Source: Lichina pygmaea (lineage: Eukaryota > Ascomycota > Lichinomycetes > Lichinales > Lichinaceae). From it: 64,000 nucleotides of DNA. The translations under genes and the position numbers were made by a program. The stretch is taken from NCBI GenBank assembly GCA_963422465.1, contig OY730169.1:3596001-3660000 (forward strand). The letters are read 5' to 3'. The notes below the pieces were generated by a model that saw nothing but the letters and a program-made list of their open reading frames with translations, ran no database searches and was not told where the DNA came from. Positions 45,552 through 57,003 of this stretch are shown in pieces (the stretch's first letter is position 1; each line of letters opens with the position of its first letter).

Positions 45552-46141
45552 GGTGTATTGAAATCCTACTCCACTCTAAAACTAGCTAGGCTAGATTATG
45601 CTAGGGAACTGTAAGCTGGTAAGGAAAGCTCCAGGTGTTCTGATCCTAGGGCAAAAACCTCCCCTGTGGCCCCTGGACGGGTGCCCTTCTGCCGAGCTGC
45701 TGTAAACAACTGAAGGGAAGAGACTGCTACGCAGTCAAGCAAGAAGAGAGAGTCGGTCTCGGGCCCACGAGGACTGGGGTAGGAGATCAAGGCGGAGAAA
45801 CCGCACTGCCAAGGTGGCGGCCGGTCGGCGGTCCGAGTTTACCGGTAGCTGCTTGAAGTCAGTCGTCGCGGTGGACTGGCGTAACACCCGCCGTTCCCTG
45901 GAGAAGCCTGGGCAATCTAGGATCACATGTTTAGCTGTCTCGCACTGCCACCCGCAGGACCAGGCCGGCGAGGGGAAGCCGGGTACCCAGCACTTACGCA
46001 GGAAGGCTGCAAGCCCTATCTTGCCTGTGCCGATCTGTGTGAGGATGCTGGTGTGCGCCTTCGGGAGGCCGGCGTTTAGGCGGACTGCCTCCTTCTTGCG
46101 GGGCATCGTGTCTGGCTTCCATGTGCCCACTACGGTACAGG
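45552..46141 (-). mobile_element. Tad1-like LINE 3'-end fragment (copy 3)
   Basis: A minus-strand ORF (45735-46130) reads MGTWKPDTMPRKKEAVRLNAGLPKAH, then SILTQIGTGKIGLAAFLRK and CGWQCETAKHVILDCPGF. This is the C-terminal region with a Cys-x-His-Cys knuckle that follows the reverse transcriptase in fungal LINEs. The element ends at 45552 with ggagtaggatttcaatacac, the terminal signature shared with the other copies. It is truncated at its 5' side near 46141. It is the best preserved of the short copies. Confidence 0.8.
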
Positions 46142-47109
46142 GTCCGGGTCGGTGGGGCGCCGGGGGGGGGGGGTTGAGTTGCTAAGTATCATACAGGTAA
46201 TTGACAGTAAGCTTTCTGTCGACCCAGCTGGCCATCAAAAGAGATATAAGACAGAAAGAAAGAAAGAAGGAAAGCGAGCAAGAAATGAATAAAAACCGAG
46301 TGATTGATCAGCCAACTGATACGGTAGCGACCACGACAAGGAACAGTGATTACGTTCGGTGGTATGTTGATTACTAGCAAATCATACATCATGCTGAATT
46401 ATAGTCATGCCACAGTCTAGTCACACTTTCCTGCAATTTCCCTGTTCAAACAGCTCATGTCTCCGCAAACATCAAACACACACAGGGCTGCCACACCCTG
46501 TTCCATGTTCCTCCCTCGGTCCGTACTCCCATCGCTTCATCAGGTGCTGTTGCCGCCTCTTCTTCAGTCAATGTTCCCATCATCCCTCCTTCAGCCCACG
46601 TTCACCATTTCTTCTTTGGCGCATCATCGGGTTCATCACATGATCGGAGGAGAGAGAAAAAGAAAGAGAAGCCTCCGAGGTGATGTGGGTGTCGAGTCTT
46701 GTGGACAGAAAGAGCTGAGCTCCCTCCCCCCACGATAGGAAAGATGCGCATTACATCAACCCACGAACAAAAGAAAAACGCCTGTTGCATCGAACACAGA
46801 AGAAAGACACCCGTTACATCAAGCCTAAAGTAAAAACGAACCGATCGAAGAGAAGTCTTGCGGTCGTTAGGCATGAGAGGAAGGAAGACAGAAAGAATGG
46901 CCGATGCCGGAAGAGTGGTGGCACACGTTTGCCCAGGCGAGGGGCGTCACGAGGTCCTGCGGCGTCATTGGTTTGGTGCGGTCGGGTTGGAGAACCGGCC
47001 TCGAGCCTGGTCGGATGAACGGCTGGTCCGTGCCTCTGTCGCGGGCCCTGTCACGAACACCCTTCGTAGAGTACACGATTCGACGTGCCGGTCGAGAGCG
47101 GGTGTCGGT
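46142..47109. other. Gene-poor stretch downstream of the proline-rich protein gene
   Basis: Contains a G-run (46163-46175), an A/G-rich GAAA repeat (46250-46290) and a series of imperfect repeats of ttacatcaa/gcatcgaacac (46750-46825). No supported gene. Confidence 0.4.
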
Positions 47110-48748
47110 CTACACGACCGCCATGGCCGATGACGACGACAGGTCGTGGTGGAACGAACGCGCCGTCGATCGAGCGGAGCTCGGTTGCGGCAGCTGCCTC
47201 CTCGAGCAGTGGCGTGTCGTCGGCGGCGACAGCGATGGCGACGTCGGTCCGGCTGGGCATCGACCGGCTCTCGTGCCGGTCGTGTTGACGGACAGGGTCT
47301 TGCCTCTCGTCGGCTGCTTGTCCGGGCCGCTCGAGGCCATCGCGACCTCGGACCGGGACGGTCGCACCTGAAGACGGCCCTCCCGATCCGTCGTCGCCCG
47401 CTTCTTCGGCCACGGGGGCGGTTCGAGTATCGATGACGTCGACTGCGACCGACGTTTGCGCGTCGGCATCGACGGTGTCCGCGGCCCGCGGTCCGTCGGC
47501 GGCTGCTCGTCCGGACGTCCGTGACCGCGCCGCGGATCCTGCGGCCTGGCGTGACCCACGGCGACCCGTCGTTCGGGCGCGGGCGGCGGCCTCGCCTCGT
47601 CGCCGACGGGTTCGTCCGCGTCCCAACGGTCCTCGTCCCGGCCACCCTCGCCGGGAAGCGGCATCCGGCGTACGACGTCCCAGGTGAAGGCGTCGTCGAC
47701 GATGGTGATGTACAGCACTCGTCCCGACCCGGAGACGACGCCAGACGCCGGTCGCGCGTGCTCCAGAGAGAGGGTTTGACGCGACGCACTCGCCGGCCCC
47801 GACGCGACGTTAACGAACTCGAAGAGCGAAAGATCGGGCCCGGTCGTGCGTTCCGACGGTCGACGGCTCAGGGGTACCCATCGACGGCCGGCGATGACGG
47901 CGTCGAAGCACGCCTCGACGCTGCGCGCGATGGCCTCGGACGAGTCGGCCTCGAACGTCACCTCGCGCGAGAGGCCCCTCGAACGACAACGGCGCTCGGC
48001 CTCGGCCAGGTCGACCGGACCGTCCGCGACGACGGAGCTCGGCAGCACCGTCACCGTGACCCTGGCCGACCGGCCCTCGGCCTCCTCGGCCCCTTCCTCC
48101 CTCCGGCCGGACGACGGCGTCGGTCTCGGTCGCGACGGCGAGGTGGCGCCGGCCGCGGCCGCGGGCTCGTCCGCGCCCGAGAGCTCCGCCAGACGATCCT
48201 CGAGCTGCATCGTGAGGTCGTCGATGGCGACGACCCTGGCGCGCACGCTGCGGAGATCGTCGTCGACGGCGGCGGTACGGTCGACGAGCCCCTCGATGCG
48301 GTCGTCGTACGCGACGAACCGGTCGGACGCGACGAGCTGCAGCCGCGTCATGCTCGCGTGGAGACCCTGGAGGGCGCGGCAGACGGCGCGGGTGTCCTCC
48401 ATCGTGCGGCTCTCGGCCCGGTCGACGGCGGCCTCGAGGTTCTTGACCCGATCGCGCACGGCGTCGGTGCGGTGCCCGCGACACTCGGCCTCGAGCGCGG
48501 CGAGCCGGTCGAGGAGGGCGTCGTACTCGCGACGGCCGACGCCTCCGCTGTGCGCATCGAGGGCGTGGTAGCAGGCCTGGTGGCCGCACTCGCACGACGA
48601 CCCCGGCACGCCGTCATTGCGGCGATAGCCCTGGCAGGCGCATCGCTGACCGCTGACGTCGGGAAGCAGGAGGATGAAGCGACAGTCACCGCGCGGCAGC
48701 GGCGGCGGCGAGGTCGAGCGCGCAGGCACGAGCGGCAGCGAGGGAGGA

Positions 48749-48779
<31 letters not shown>

Positions 48780-49008
48780 GGAGGAGCGGCTGCAGCGGCA
48801 ACGCCGACGGTCGAGACGAGAGCCGGGGAGAGGGAGAACAGTGGTGGTGATGATGAGGGTGGCCGTGGAGGAGCGGCGAAGAGGTGCCGTTTAGGCCGAG
48901 CATCGGTGCTCCGACGGAGGCGGCGCCGCCGAGGCGCTGCTCTCTCTCGTGCGTCCTGCCACGCCCCGCCAGACGAGCGGCGCGCATGAACTGCACATGC
49001 CCCGGCAC
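47110..49008 (-). CDS. Uncharacterised proline-rich protein with CxCxG...CxCGHQACYH motif and coiled coil
   Basis: An intronless 632-codon ORF on the minus strand. From the first ATG (49008) an Arg-rich leader precedes a second candidate start MLGLNGTSSPLLHGH (48903), which I find more natural. A His run, then a Pro run of about 13 (GGC repeat on the plus strand) and Ser/Pro tracts follow. Next comes a Cys-rich block near residue 125 (QRCACQGYRRNDGVPGSSCECGHQACYH), a probable small metal-binding or structural motif. A predicted coiled coil follows (REYDALLDRLAALEAECRGH ... DRVKNLEAAVDRAESR ... QLEDRLAELSG). After an acidic/Ser linker comes a folded-looking segment, VTVTVLPSS to VLYITIVDDAFTWDVVRRMPLPGEGG. 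The C-terminal 150 residues are low complexity. From memory the Cys block recurs in unnamed ascomycete proteins; no function is assigned. Long ORFs on the opposite strand are codon-bias shadows. Confidence 0.7.
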
Positions 49009-52000
49009 CGGCCCGGGTCCGACTTATCTGTATGACAGCGGCGGTGAAGGTGACGCTCAGGTGGTCGGCGTTCGTGCGGAGACGTCCCAGGACGACCAGC
49101 AGCAAGGTTCCAAGTAGCGCGACACGCTAGACGGCAGAGACTGGGTGCTAGTCCGCCGGATCCAAGGATTCCAGTCGCATTTAAGACGTCGCCGCCCTCC
49201 CACGTTCACGGCCGTTGGAAGTCAAAGAGCTTGGAAGTCTCCGCCCGTAGTCCTGGATGGTACGTATTACAAGTACCTCTATCGTTGTGTCTCGTTCCAC
49301 GAGGATTCGGTTTTCTTTTTGGACCTCTCCTCCTGTTCCTGTGTCGAAGCGTTTTTGGGGGTGTGGGGGGGGAAGAGAGGGCGGCGGGGACGCCGACGGC
49401 CCTTCCTTTCTGCTCCCCCACCCCACGATGTAGAATAGGCACAGAATCACTCGTGGGCCCCCTCTTTTTTCTTCTGCCCACCCCCTCATAACGGACTAGG
49501 GTCCGTCTCCGTCATCCCCATTCGCGTTTCTTTTTCCGCCCCCAACGCCGCACGCAAGGAGGCTCCGGCCAAGGACCCGGGTGCGGTATCGTGAGGTGGA
49601 TCTGGTTCGCGACGACGCGGTAAAGGCCCGATGGCTGTTCTTGCGCCGTATCTGAAGCTGCATCGGTCGCTTCGGTCGTTCCTGATGTCAGAGGGTCCGT
49701 ACGACACTGGGTCCCGTGGTGAAGCACCGCCGTCCCCGCCGACCTTCCGATCCGGAGAGATTCTCGTGACGGATCCGTCACCCGGAACAAGGCCACGCTT
49801 CCCATGGTTTGATGAGCGCGGGACAGGCGGATCCTCCCGCGGGATCTGCGCACGCCTGGCAGGGTGTGTCCGTCGCACCTTCGCGCCGGCTGTGGCCGCC
49901 CAGGCCGGGCGCGGGAAGACGGCGCACGAGACGTCGAGGGAGTCTGACCGGCCCCGGCCGGACGGCCGTCGCCTCGACCGGAGAGGCCACTTCATCGCGC
50001 TGTCGTCGGTTTCGTGCCTCGTGGCGGTTCGGCGGTCGGCGTGGGGGTCTAGTGCCCTGTGACGACGGGGCTCCGCGAGCCGATTGGGCCCACCCCCGGA
50101 GAGGTTGACGGCCGTCGTCCGCAGGGCCAATCGTCTCCGCCTCCGCCCCGGCGCCACAGGCCATAGGTCTTGGATGCGTAACCCTACCCTGTGGGGATCG
50201 TCAGCCTATCGTCGGTCTGCGTGATCGGACCGTCAGCGAGCAGGGCGATGCATCAGCCGGTACGGACGCGGGCTTGGCCGGGTGCTGCGACCGGCCTCCG
50301 CGGGGGACCGTACGTGGTACATACGTACACCGGGTCCGTCCCCCTCCGGCACGGTGGAGCAAGCATCACCCTGGCCAGAAGTCCGCGGGCATCGTGGTCC
50401 GTCGATGCCCGCACCAGGTGCGGCACCCAGCTAATCGTCTCCACCGACCCAGGCAACGGGGTCTGGTCCTGTGTACGTACCGCCGTACGAGGTACGTCGC
50501 CGTGGCGGCCTCGTAGTAGTTGCTCTCAGTTCCAGTACGCCTTTAGCCGAATCGTGGGCCAGATCCGCAGCCGAGCGAGGAGACACGACCGGCTGCTGCT
50601 GTACGTATGGTACATAGGTACATAGGTACGGTAATACGTACGTATGTACCTATGTACGTGCCACTCGTACGCTCCTGCGCCGCAACCTGTCGCGACGAAC
50701 TCTCGACGGCCCTAGCTCGGTCCGGCCGTTCGATGGAGCCCTTCCTGGCCCATCTGGAAAAAGTGTCTCCCTCGCCCCCACATCCGCTAGAAGGGGGGGT
50801 GTAGGGCTTCGCTTCGTTCTCGATCGGACGTGACCATTCGCTCGCTCTGCATCATCATCCACCGACGGATCGGGCTCGTCGGCAACGAGGACGCGTGACT
50901 CCTTCGTGCAAGGACGGCCGTTGACAAGCACGAACAAGGTCGGCGTCGCGGGTGGTGTCTACGAGGAGAGAGCGTGCGTGGATGGTTGTTTCCTTTTTCT
51001 CTTCTCGAGCGCCTGTCGCGGTCGTGGGAGGGAATCGAGCTCGTGGGCGCCCAGCTCGCCTTCTCGAACGACGGACTCTTGAGTCGGACGCTGGTCGTCG
51101 ACACCGCACTTGGCCGATCGCGGCATCGTACGGACCCGACCACGTTGGTGATTGCGCGTAGCGGCCCTCGTCGACGGGATCCGAGTCTCCAGACGCAGAG
51201 GTCGCCATCGCGGCCCAACGTCGGCTGCCCCCGTCCGGAACCTGGATCTTGATGGCGGCCGGCGGCATGGCCCGAAGGGAACCGTGGCCCGTTCCCCTCT
51301 GCCGCGATGACCGCTGCTGCAACCTCTTTCGGCATCCTCCCGGTTGCCTCGTCATTTTTCCATTTAGGCTGCCCGATGTTCCTATTCTGAGGATGTGAAA
51401 ACGGCGTTGAGGCTGGAAGAGATCGAGATCCTTTGGACGTTCTTCCTGCCGTTTCTCTTCGTCGAGCAGAATGGCCCTCTGATGTTCTCCTCGGATAGGT
51501 GCGTACGACGTCGAAGACGTCAAGGCCTTTCGGCCCCGCGTGTGGTCTTCTTTCAGAAGGCCCAACGCGTCTTTCTTGGTCCTGCTTGCGGTGGAGCGTG
51601 TGGCGGTGGGGATCCTGTAGTGTTCCGTGGGGGCGGCGGGGCACAGCTTCGGCGTGTACGCCCCGCACGTACGTACGGGTGGAGAGGATGGGGGTCGCCG
51701 TTGGACACTCCAACCGTAGAAGCCCGGGCGACTTCTACGACGCACCTCGCAAGTCGTACGCAGCGTACGCCTTGTCTCCATCGGGAGATTATTGTCTCGT
51801 AGGTGATGTGATGTAGCCTGCAATGGAAGTACCATACGTACAGGAGAAGAGGGGCATCCGTTACGAAGGCTTTACCCCTGCCAAGGGATTGACGACCGCT
51901 ACGGTAGGCATACCGTAGCGCTCTTCGCACCTGTACCGCAGTAACGCCGTACCGGGAGATGCTGACACGACCGACAATCGGAAATGCGGGGTCCGAAGGA

Positions 52001-52566
52001 ACCCAAAGAAGAAAGGGATGAGAGACAATAGTGATGGCTCGTTCGGCTGGAGCACCAGTACGTACGTACGTACGTATGTACTGCATGATGATGGACTCCG
52101 TTTTCACCCTTGGACCCGACAGCAAGTGCTTGAGCATCGAGCAGGCAGGCATCAAGTAACATGCAGTGTAACATATGCCCACTTGCAGCACGATGTCGCG
52201 TAAGCTTGCGCGCTGGTGTCGCTGCATGCAGCTTGTCTCTGGGCCGAGAGGGCTGTAGAGCATACTGTACTGTACGTACATACGTACAGCACCTTTTGCG
52301 AGGAGTGGGCTGGTCCTAGGAAGGCGGCCAGCGGCTAAGAGTTTGGATCGAAGGACAAGACAACAAGTTGTAATGGTTCTCTGTAGCATTTGATTTCACT
52401 ACGTGGTTGTTGAATCCGTCTTGATTGTCGTGGATCTTACATGATTACATACGTACGTATCGTACTGTACGTATCATGCCTGCAGATACCTCCAATTGAT
52501 GACTAAGTGTATCTGCTGACTAACGGGCTTGAAGTGTCCCGTGACACCTTAGCCTGGACTTAGCGT
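49009..52566. other. Long gene-poor stretch with unrecognised ORFs and GTAC palindromes
   Basis: 3.5 kb without a gene I can support. Long ORFs occur on the minus strand (49486-50157; 50787-51713 and 50855-51835 in two overlapping frames; 51553-52389), but they overlap one another and have low-complexity Arg/Pro/Ser content without domains. In GC-rich DNA such ORFs are expected by chance. A diverged real gene cannot be excluded at 50.8-51.8 kb. GTAC palindromes are dense at 50300-50350, 50600-50660, 51655-51680 and 52055-52085, the last containing (GTAC)n. Confidence 0.4.
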
Positions 52567-52904
52567 ACGAGGTGTCTAGCGGGTATAATGTTAAGCAGAT
52601 ACAAGCCAAAGTCGATTGTAGAGCCGCACCATCAAAACTCTTGAGACATCTAGATGCTTGCACTCGAATATTCTGTATGACCCCCGTGGTTGCGAAGATG
52701 CTGAGCATTGAGGCGCTCATCTCGAGTCATTTGCTGTCGCTTTGGGGTTGCTGGTGCATCGAGAAACTCAGTGACTTGATCCATCATGTTGCAATTGCAA
52801 TTGCGATCTGACCAAAGTGTTTGTACGGGTCTTTTGATTCTACCGCAGAATTTCCGGCTTACTAAGCGTATCTACTCAACATCATATCCGCTAGACACCT
52901 CGTA
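52567..52904. mobile_element. MITE-like element with 16-bp-plus inverted ends (family B, copy 1)
   Basis: Begins TACGAGGTGTCTAGCGG and ends CCGCTAGACACCTCGTA, with the inverted match continuing loosely inward (tataatgttaagcagata against tatctactcaacatcatat). Length is 338 bp with no coding capacity. It shares about 300 bp with the next element: gattgtagagccgc, atcaaaactcttgagac, attctgtatg, ttggtgcatc, and accaaagt followed by ttgtacgggtcttttgat. Confidence 0.8.
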
Positions 52905-53224
52905 CTGTACGTTCGATTGATACAAGCAAAAGTCAATTGTAGAGCCGCGTGATCAAAACTCTTGAGACAGATGTTTTGCTCTTGTACGAGTAATACGTAC
53001 AGCTTAGTATTCTGTATGCCCCTGCTGGCATCAATGACTGCCTGGCATCGTGCCTGCATGGAGTCTATGTTGTTGGTGCATCAAGAAAGTCGGGGACCTG
53101 GTCCATGATGTCTCAATTTTCATCGTGATCTCACCAAAGTTTTTGTACGGGTCTTTTGATACTGTTGCGGGTACTCCAGCTTACTAAGCGTACTCATGTA
53201 ACGTTATATCCGCTAGACACCTCG
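52905..53224. mobile_element. MITE-like element (family B, copy 2) abutting copy 1
   Basis: Directly follows copy 1 in the same orientation. It lacks a separate left terminus (it starts within gattgatacaagcaaaagtc) but keeps the right end CCGCTAGACACCTCGTA (about 53208-53224). The internal match to copy 1 is extensive, with substitutions spread along the length. Confidence 0.75.
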
Positions 53225-54149
53225 TAGTACTCCGGACGTATGTACGGAAGTACTGTAGCTACGGCGGCGATGGTCGTCGTACGGGAGCGTGGGGAGGAGT
53301 GGCGGCGGCAGCGCGCAAGGCGATGATTTCCCGGGAGAGCAGGGCCGAGCTGCTCTTGCGACGGACAGGTCGGGGTCGAGATCGCGCATCGCCCTTGCTT
53401 TCCAAAGTCGGAAAGGCCGGCCGAAAGAGAGAGACACGCGAGATCGCGACCGGAGCCCGTAGCCGGCTGGGTTGTTGCTCCGGCCGCGCGCGCAAGAGCG
53501 CGGAGGGTTGAGAGCTTCGTAAAGAGGGACGAGACCCGTCCTCGATCGGCGGCGCCCCACGGCCCTGCGGATCGCGCCGGTCTCGGCCGTAAGCGACGGC
53601 GACCCTGACGGCGACCCCGGCGTGCCCGGCGCGGGCGTGGAGACGCTGGATCGCGGTCGAAGCCGTTCCGACGGGGTCGATCGCTCTTCTTCCTTCTGCT
53701 GGCCGCCCGGCGCCCGTGTGGAGCGCTCGAACGTCCGTTCGTGGCCGAGACCGACGACCCGTGCCGATCTCGCCTCGGTCCTACGACGCCCCGTCTGCGT
53801 TGGCGCCTCGGACGTGCTGTCGAGATCGTCGGCGGCAACGGCCGCGGTGATGGTAGACGGCGTCGTCGCGCCCTGACATCGAGAGAGAAGGGATCGTCGA
53901 ACCGAGCGTTGCCTCTTTTTCCTCCCCCCGCCCCCTCCCCATGCCGTCCGTACCTCAACCTCGAGCGACCGGATCGCGAGCGTCTCCCTCGCCGGAGGAG
54001 GAGGGGGAGGGGGACCGTCGTCCGTTCAAGGCACGCTGTATCCTATCGTCTCGCGTCGATCGTCGATGACCCGTCCGTACCTGTTCGCGGTCGTTGCGGT
54101 CAGCGAAGAGGGCACGCGCGGCGCGACGGTGACGGGACGAGAGCACGAC
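53225..54149. other. Intergenic region downstream of the GT90 gene
   Basis: About 900 bp. Minus- and plus-strand ORFs over 53194-54343 have Arg-rich, domain-free translations and look like GC-driven chance frames. The 12-mer GTACGGAAGTAC occurs at 53242-53253. Confidence 0.4.
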
Positions 54150-55130
54150 TCACTCGAGCAGCAGGCGGAAGAACCAGGCTTCGAGGTCCTCGTTCCGCAA
54201 CGCCTGCCGAGCCCAGTCCCTCTTGCGCAGCGCGAGCCGCGGCGCGCGCGTCCGGCCGCCGTCCTCCTGCGCGAAGTAGCGCACGCTCTCGAGGTACTCG
54301 TCGCCGCGCAGGCTCCAGGGGATGTAGTGCAGCCACGGCTTGAGCCAGTCCTGGTGCCACTCGCGGAAGACGGCGAGCTTGTACACGAGGCTCTTGCTGC
54401 GCAGGAAGGCGTAGAAGCGCCCGCTGAAGGCGTTGCCGTCCATGTCCAGCAGGAACCTGGACGCCCACGCGTCCTGCTGGTCCCGCACCTCGGCCACGTC
54501 GAAGAAGTCGCGCTGGGCGTCGCAGTCGTCGGGGACGCACTGGCCGACGTGCGAGAACTTGACGTCGAAGAGCGAGCCGTAGTCCCGCCGCCGGACGTCC
54601 GTCGCGCGCCAGGACGGAGGCCCGTCGTCCCGGTCGCCGCGGCCCCGCTCGAGCACGCGGGCGGTGTCGTCGGCGTTGATGCGGGCGACGGCGCGCTGAC
54701 GGTGCTGCCTCCGCCACCCGCCGTCGCGGCTGAAGCCCCCCGTGGTCGAGCCCCGCCAGTACATGCGATTATCCTTCCGGCCCCAGTCGACGTCGCGCTC
54801 CTCGGCGTAGCCGACCTTGCCGTCCCAGTACCACGGACTCGGGTACAGGATGTCCTGGAAGCTGCTGACCTTGCTCTGGGAGAAGACGGGGAAGAGGTCG
54901 TGCACGACGTCGAAGGCGTTGGGCCGGTCGAAGAAGCCGTACGACCCCCGCAGCGACGGCGTCAGGCAGACGTCGGAGAAGGCGGTCGCGTTGAAGACGA
55001 AGCCGAGGTCGCCGAGCGCGTACGAGCCGCCGTCGTCGCGGGGCGGCCCGTCCGGCGACCGGGCCGGGCTGCCCGGCGGGCACGACAGCCACGACGGGCC
55101 CCAGTCCGGCCGGTGCGCGTAGCGGTTGAA

Positions 55131-55184
<54 letters not shown>

Positions 55185-55952
55185 GTGCGCCGAGAAGTTC
55201 ATGCCGTCGCCGACGTCGGCCGGCCGCGGCGAGAACGAGGCCGACGGGTCCGCGACCGCGGCCGCGGCGGGCATCGACACGTCCTTCGCCGCCGCGACGA
55301 AGCGGTTCAGGTCGTCGTACGGCACCAGCACCCGCGGCTCGTCGTGCACGTTGAAGGCGATGTCCATGTCCGGCAGGTCGCCGACGAAGTTGGCCATCAT
55401 GCCGACGACGGCCCTCTGGTGCCAGGCCGTGCCGCCGCCCTCGGCGAGGACGACCCTGCCGTCGCGCACGGCCATGCCGATGAGGTCGTTGTCGGAGCCC
55501 AGCGCCTCCCTCGTGCGCGCCCGGATCGTCGACGGCACCAGGGCCCAGAACGGCAGGAGCGCGTGGTGGACGCTGTCGAACTCGTCGACGAGCCGCACGC
55601 CTCGACGCAGCGCGAAGTAGTACCAGCGGTCGAAGTGCGGCGGCGGATGGATGCCGTAGCGTCTCCGGTACTCGCGCACGGCGTCCTCGAGCGATCGCGA
55701 CTGCCGCGCCAGGACGGCGTCGAACTCGCGCTCGGCCTCGTCCAGCAGACGAGTGACGGCGTGGTCGGTGAGGTTGTTGTGAAGCACCGGCGGGTCCAAG
55801 GGCGTTGGCGCGGGCGCCTTCGGACGGGGAGGTGGGTACGAGCGCGGAAACGGCGTCAGACGTCTCGGTAGACGCAGGCCGAGCAGGCCGAATGCGGCCA
55901 AGAAGGCGAGCGCGACCACGGTGGACGGCCTCGACCTCATCCTTCTGCGCAT
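54150..55952 (-). CDS. GT90 (CAP10-like) glycosyltransferase
   Basis: This is a type II Golgi-type membrane glycosyltransferase related to cryptococcal CAP10/Cxt1 proteins, which add sugars such as xylose. I start at MRRRMRSRPSTVVALAFLAAFGLLGL (55952), because a single signal-anchor helix follows at once; the ORF is open upstream to 56066. It is about 600 residues and intronless. Family landmarks are WYYFALRRGVRLVDEFDSVHHALLPFWALVP, PDMDIAFNVHDEPRVLVPYDDL, VCLTPSLRGSYGFFDRPNAFDVVHDLFPVFSQSKVSSFQDILYPSPWYW and RMYWRGSTTGGFSRDGGWRRQHRQR. These are followed by YGSLFDVKFSHVGQC, FLLDMDGNAFSGRFYAFLRSKSLVYKLAVFREWHQDWLKPWLHYIPW and the basic tail. A run of about 16 Thr (CGT repeat, 55134-55183) sits in a loop before RFNRYAHRPDWGPSW. 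The sugar donor and acceptor are unknown. Confidence 0.92.
55134..55183. repeat. (CGT)n trinucleotide repeat coding poly-Thr
   Basis: About 16 uninterrupted units inside the GT90 coding region, in frame on the minus strand as ACG Thr codons. Confidence 0.9.
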
Positions 55953-56478
55953 CGCCAGGAGGGACGTCCGAGTGCGGTTCGTCCGGCGTCGGTTGGCATG
56001 GTCCACGACGGTGGAAACGACTGGCGATTGGGGGACGAGGGGATGTTTGGAGCAGGAGCAAAACAACGCCTTCGAGACTCTAGTCGCGTCGACTTGATTG
56101 GACGGCTCATGTTTGTTGACATGATTCGGCGTACCCGTGCCATGGGGGGTAATACCTCCCTATGGCACGGGTAGGTGCGTCCTGCCGTCCACGCCATCGT
56201 AGGCGAAGGGGGATAGTTCCGACCTGCCGAGGCCGCCGGGTCAGTGTTTATGAACGTGGTCCAGAGACTGCTACAGACATGGCGGAGAGAACCGGTGAAA
56301 ATTGGCAGGACTTACGAGAGCGCTCAGATATCGTGAGACTACGTCGTCGAAAGCAAATAAGCCACCGAGATGGCCACCCGTGCCACCTTACGGTAATTAC
56401 GTAATCATTCCGAAATCGATCTGGGCCAGAACGTCTTCAGCTGGTCTGGCCCTTCTCAGTCGCATCGATCTTGGAAGC
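55953..56478. promoter_or_regulatory. Divergent intergenic region, GT90 / parvulin
   Basis: About 525 bp between divergent genes. A short palindrome lies at about 56133-56173 (TGCCATGGGG..GGTA and ATACCTCCCTATGGCAC, flanked by CCCGTGCCAT and ATGGCACGGG), which could form a cruciform or bind a dimeric factor. No gene is seen. Confidence 0.45.
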
Positions 56479-57003
56479 ATGGCCGGCAAGAACAAGTCGG
56501 ACAGCAAGCCGGCCGAACAAGGCAAAGGCAAAGGAAAGGGGAAGGCCGGTGGCGGTGGCGGTGGTGGGGCCAAAGACGGCGCCGACCGATCGAACAGACT
56601 GAAGCCCGCGACGTCCATCAACGTCCGCCATATCCTGGTCAGTGTATCGACCCGTGGGATGTGACATGGCACCCCTCCCCCCTTCCTCCTTCTGAAACGA
56701 AACGACGACGCTGATCAGGGTCATCGGACGGCGGGACTCGCACAGTGCGAGAAGCACTCGCGCTCGCAAGAGGCACTGGCCAAGCTCAAGGACGGCGTCA
56801 AGTTCGACGAGGTGGCGCGGGAGTTCTCGGAGGACAAGGCGCGCCAGGGGGGCTCGTTGGGGTGGAAGACGCGCGGCAGTCTGGACGGCGCCTTCGAGAA
56901 GGCCGCGTACGAGCTCGAAGCCAGCACCACGGCCCACCCCAGATACGTCGAGGTCAAGACGGGGTTCGGCTATCACATCATCATGGTCGAGGGCAGGAAG
57001 TGA
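56479..57003 (+). CDS. Parvulin-type peptidyl-prolyl isomerase (Pin4/Par14 family)
   Basis: This family comprises small cis-trans prolyl isomerases implicated in ribosome biogenesis and chromatin in animals. Exon 1 (56479-56637) encodes [30 protein letters not shown], a basic Gly/Lys-rich leader, and ends SINVRHIL. A 108 bp intron (56638-56745) leads to exon 2 (56746-57003): [40 protein letters not shown], then [15 protein letters not shown] and [14 protein letters not shown]. The total is 138 residues, close to human PIN4 (131). The catalytic-site residues His (VRHIL), Cys/Asp-type position, Phe and the C-terminal His (GYHIIMV) are present. The N-terminus lacks a WW domain, separating it from Pin1/Ess1. 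It is divergent from the GT90 gene. Confidence 0.95.

Noticed and set aside
47521-48894. 457-codon plus-strand ORF
   Set aside because: It is the antisense shadow of the coiled-coil protein gene; its Arg/Gly-rich translation has no domain and exists because GC-rich third positions suppress stops.
49486-50157. 223-codon minus-strand ORF
   Set aside because: Low-complexity Arg/Pro content, no domain, and open frames on both strands; treated as chance.
50787-51835. Two overlapping minus-strand ORFs of 308 and 326 codons
   Set aside because: Overlapping frames without recognisable domain or plausible splice structure. A diverged gene cannot be excluded, but nothing supports calling it.
54066-55871. 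601-codon plus-strand ORF
   Set aside because: Antisense to the GT90 gene, whose family motifs are unmistakable on the minus strand; the plus translation is Val/Arg/Glu filler.
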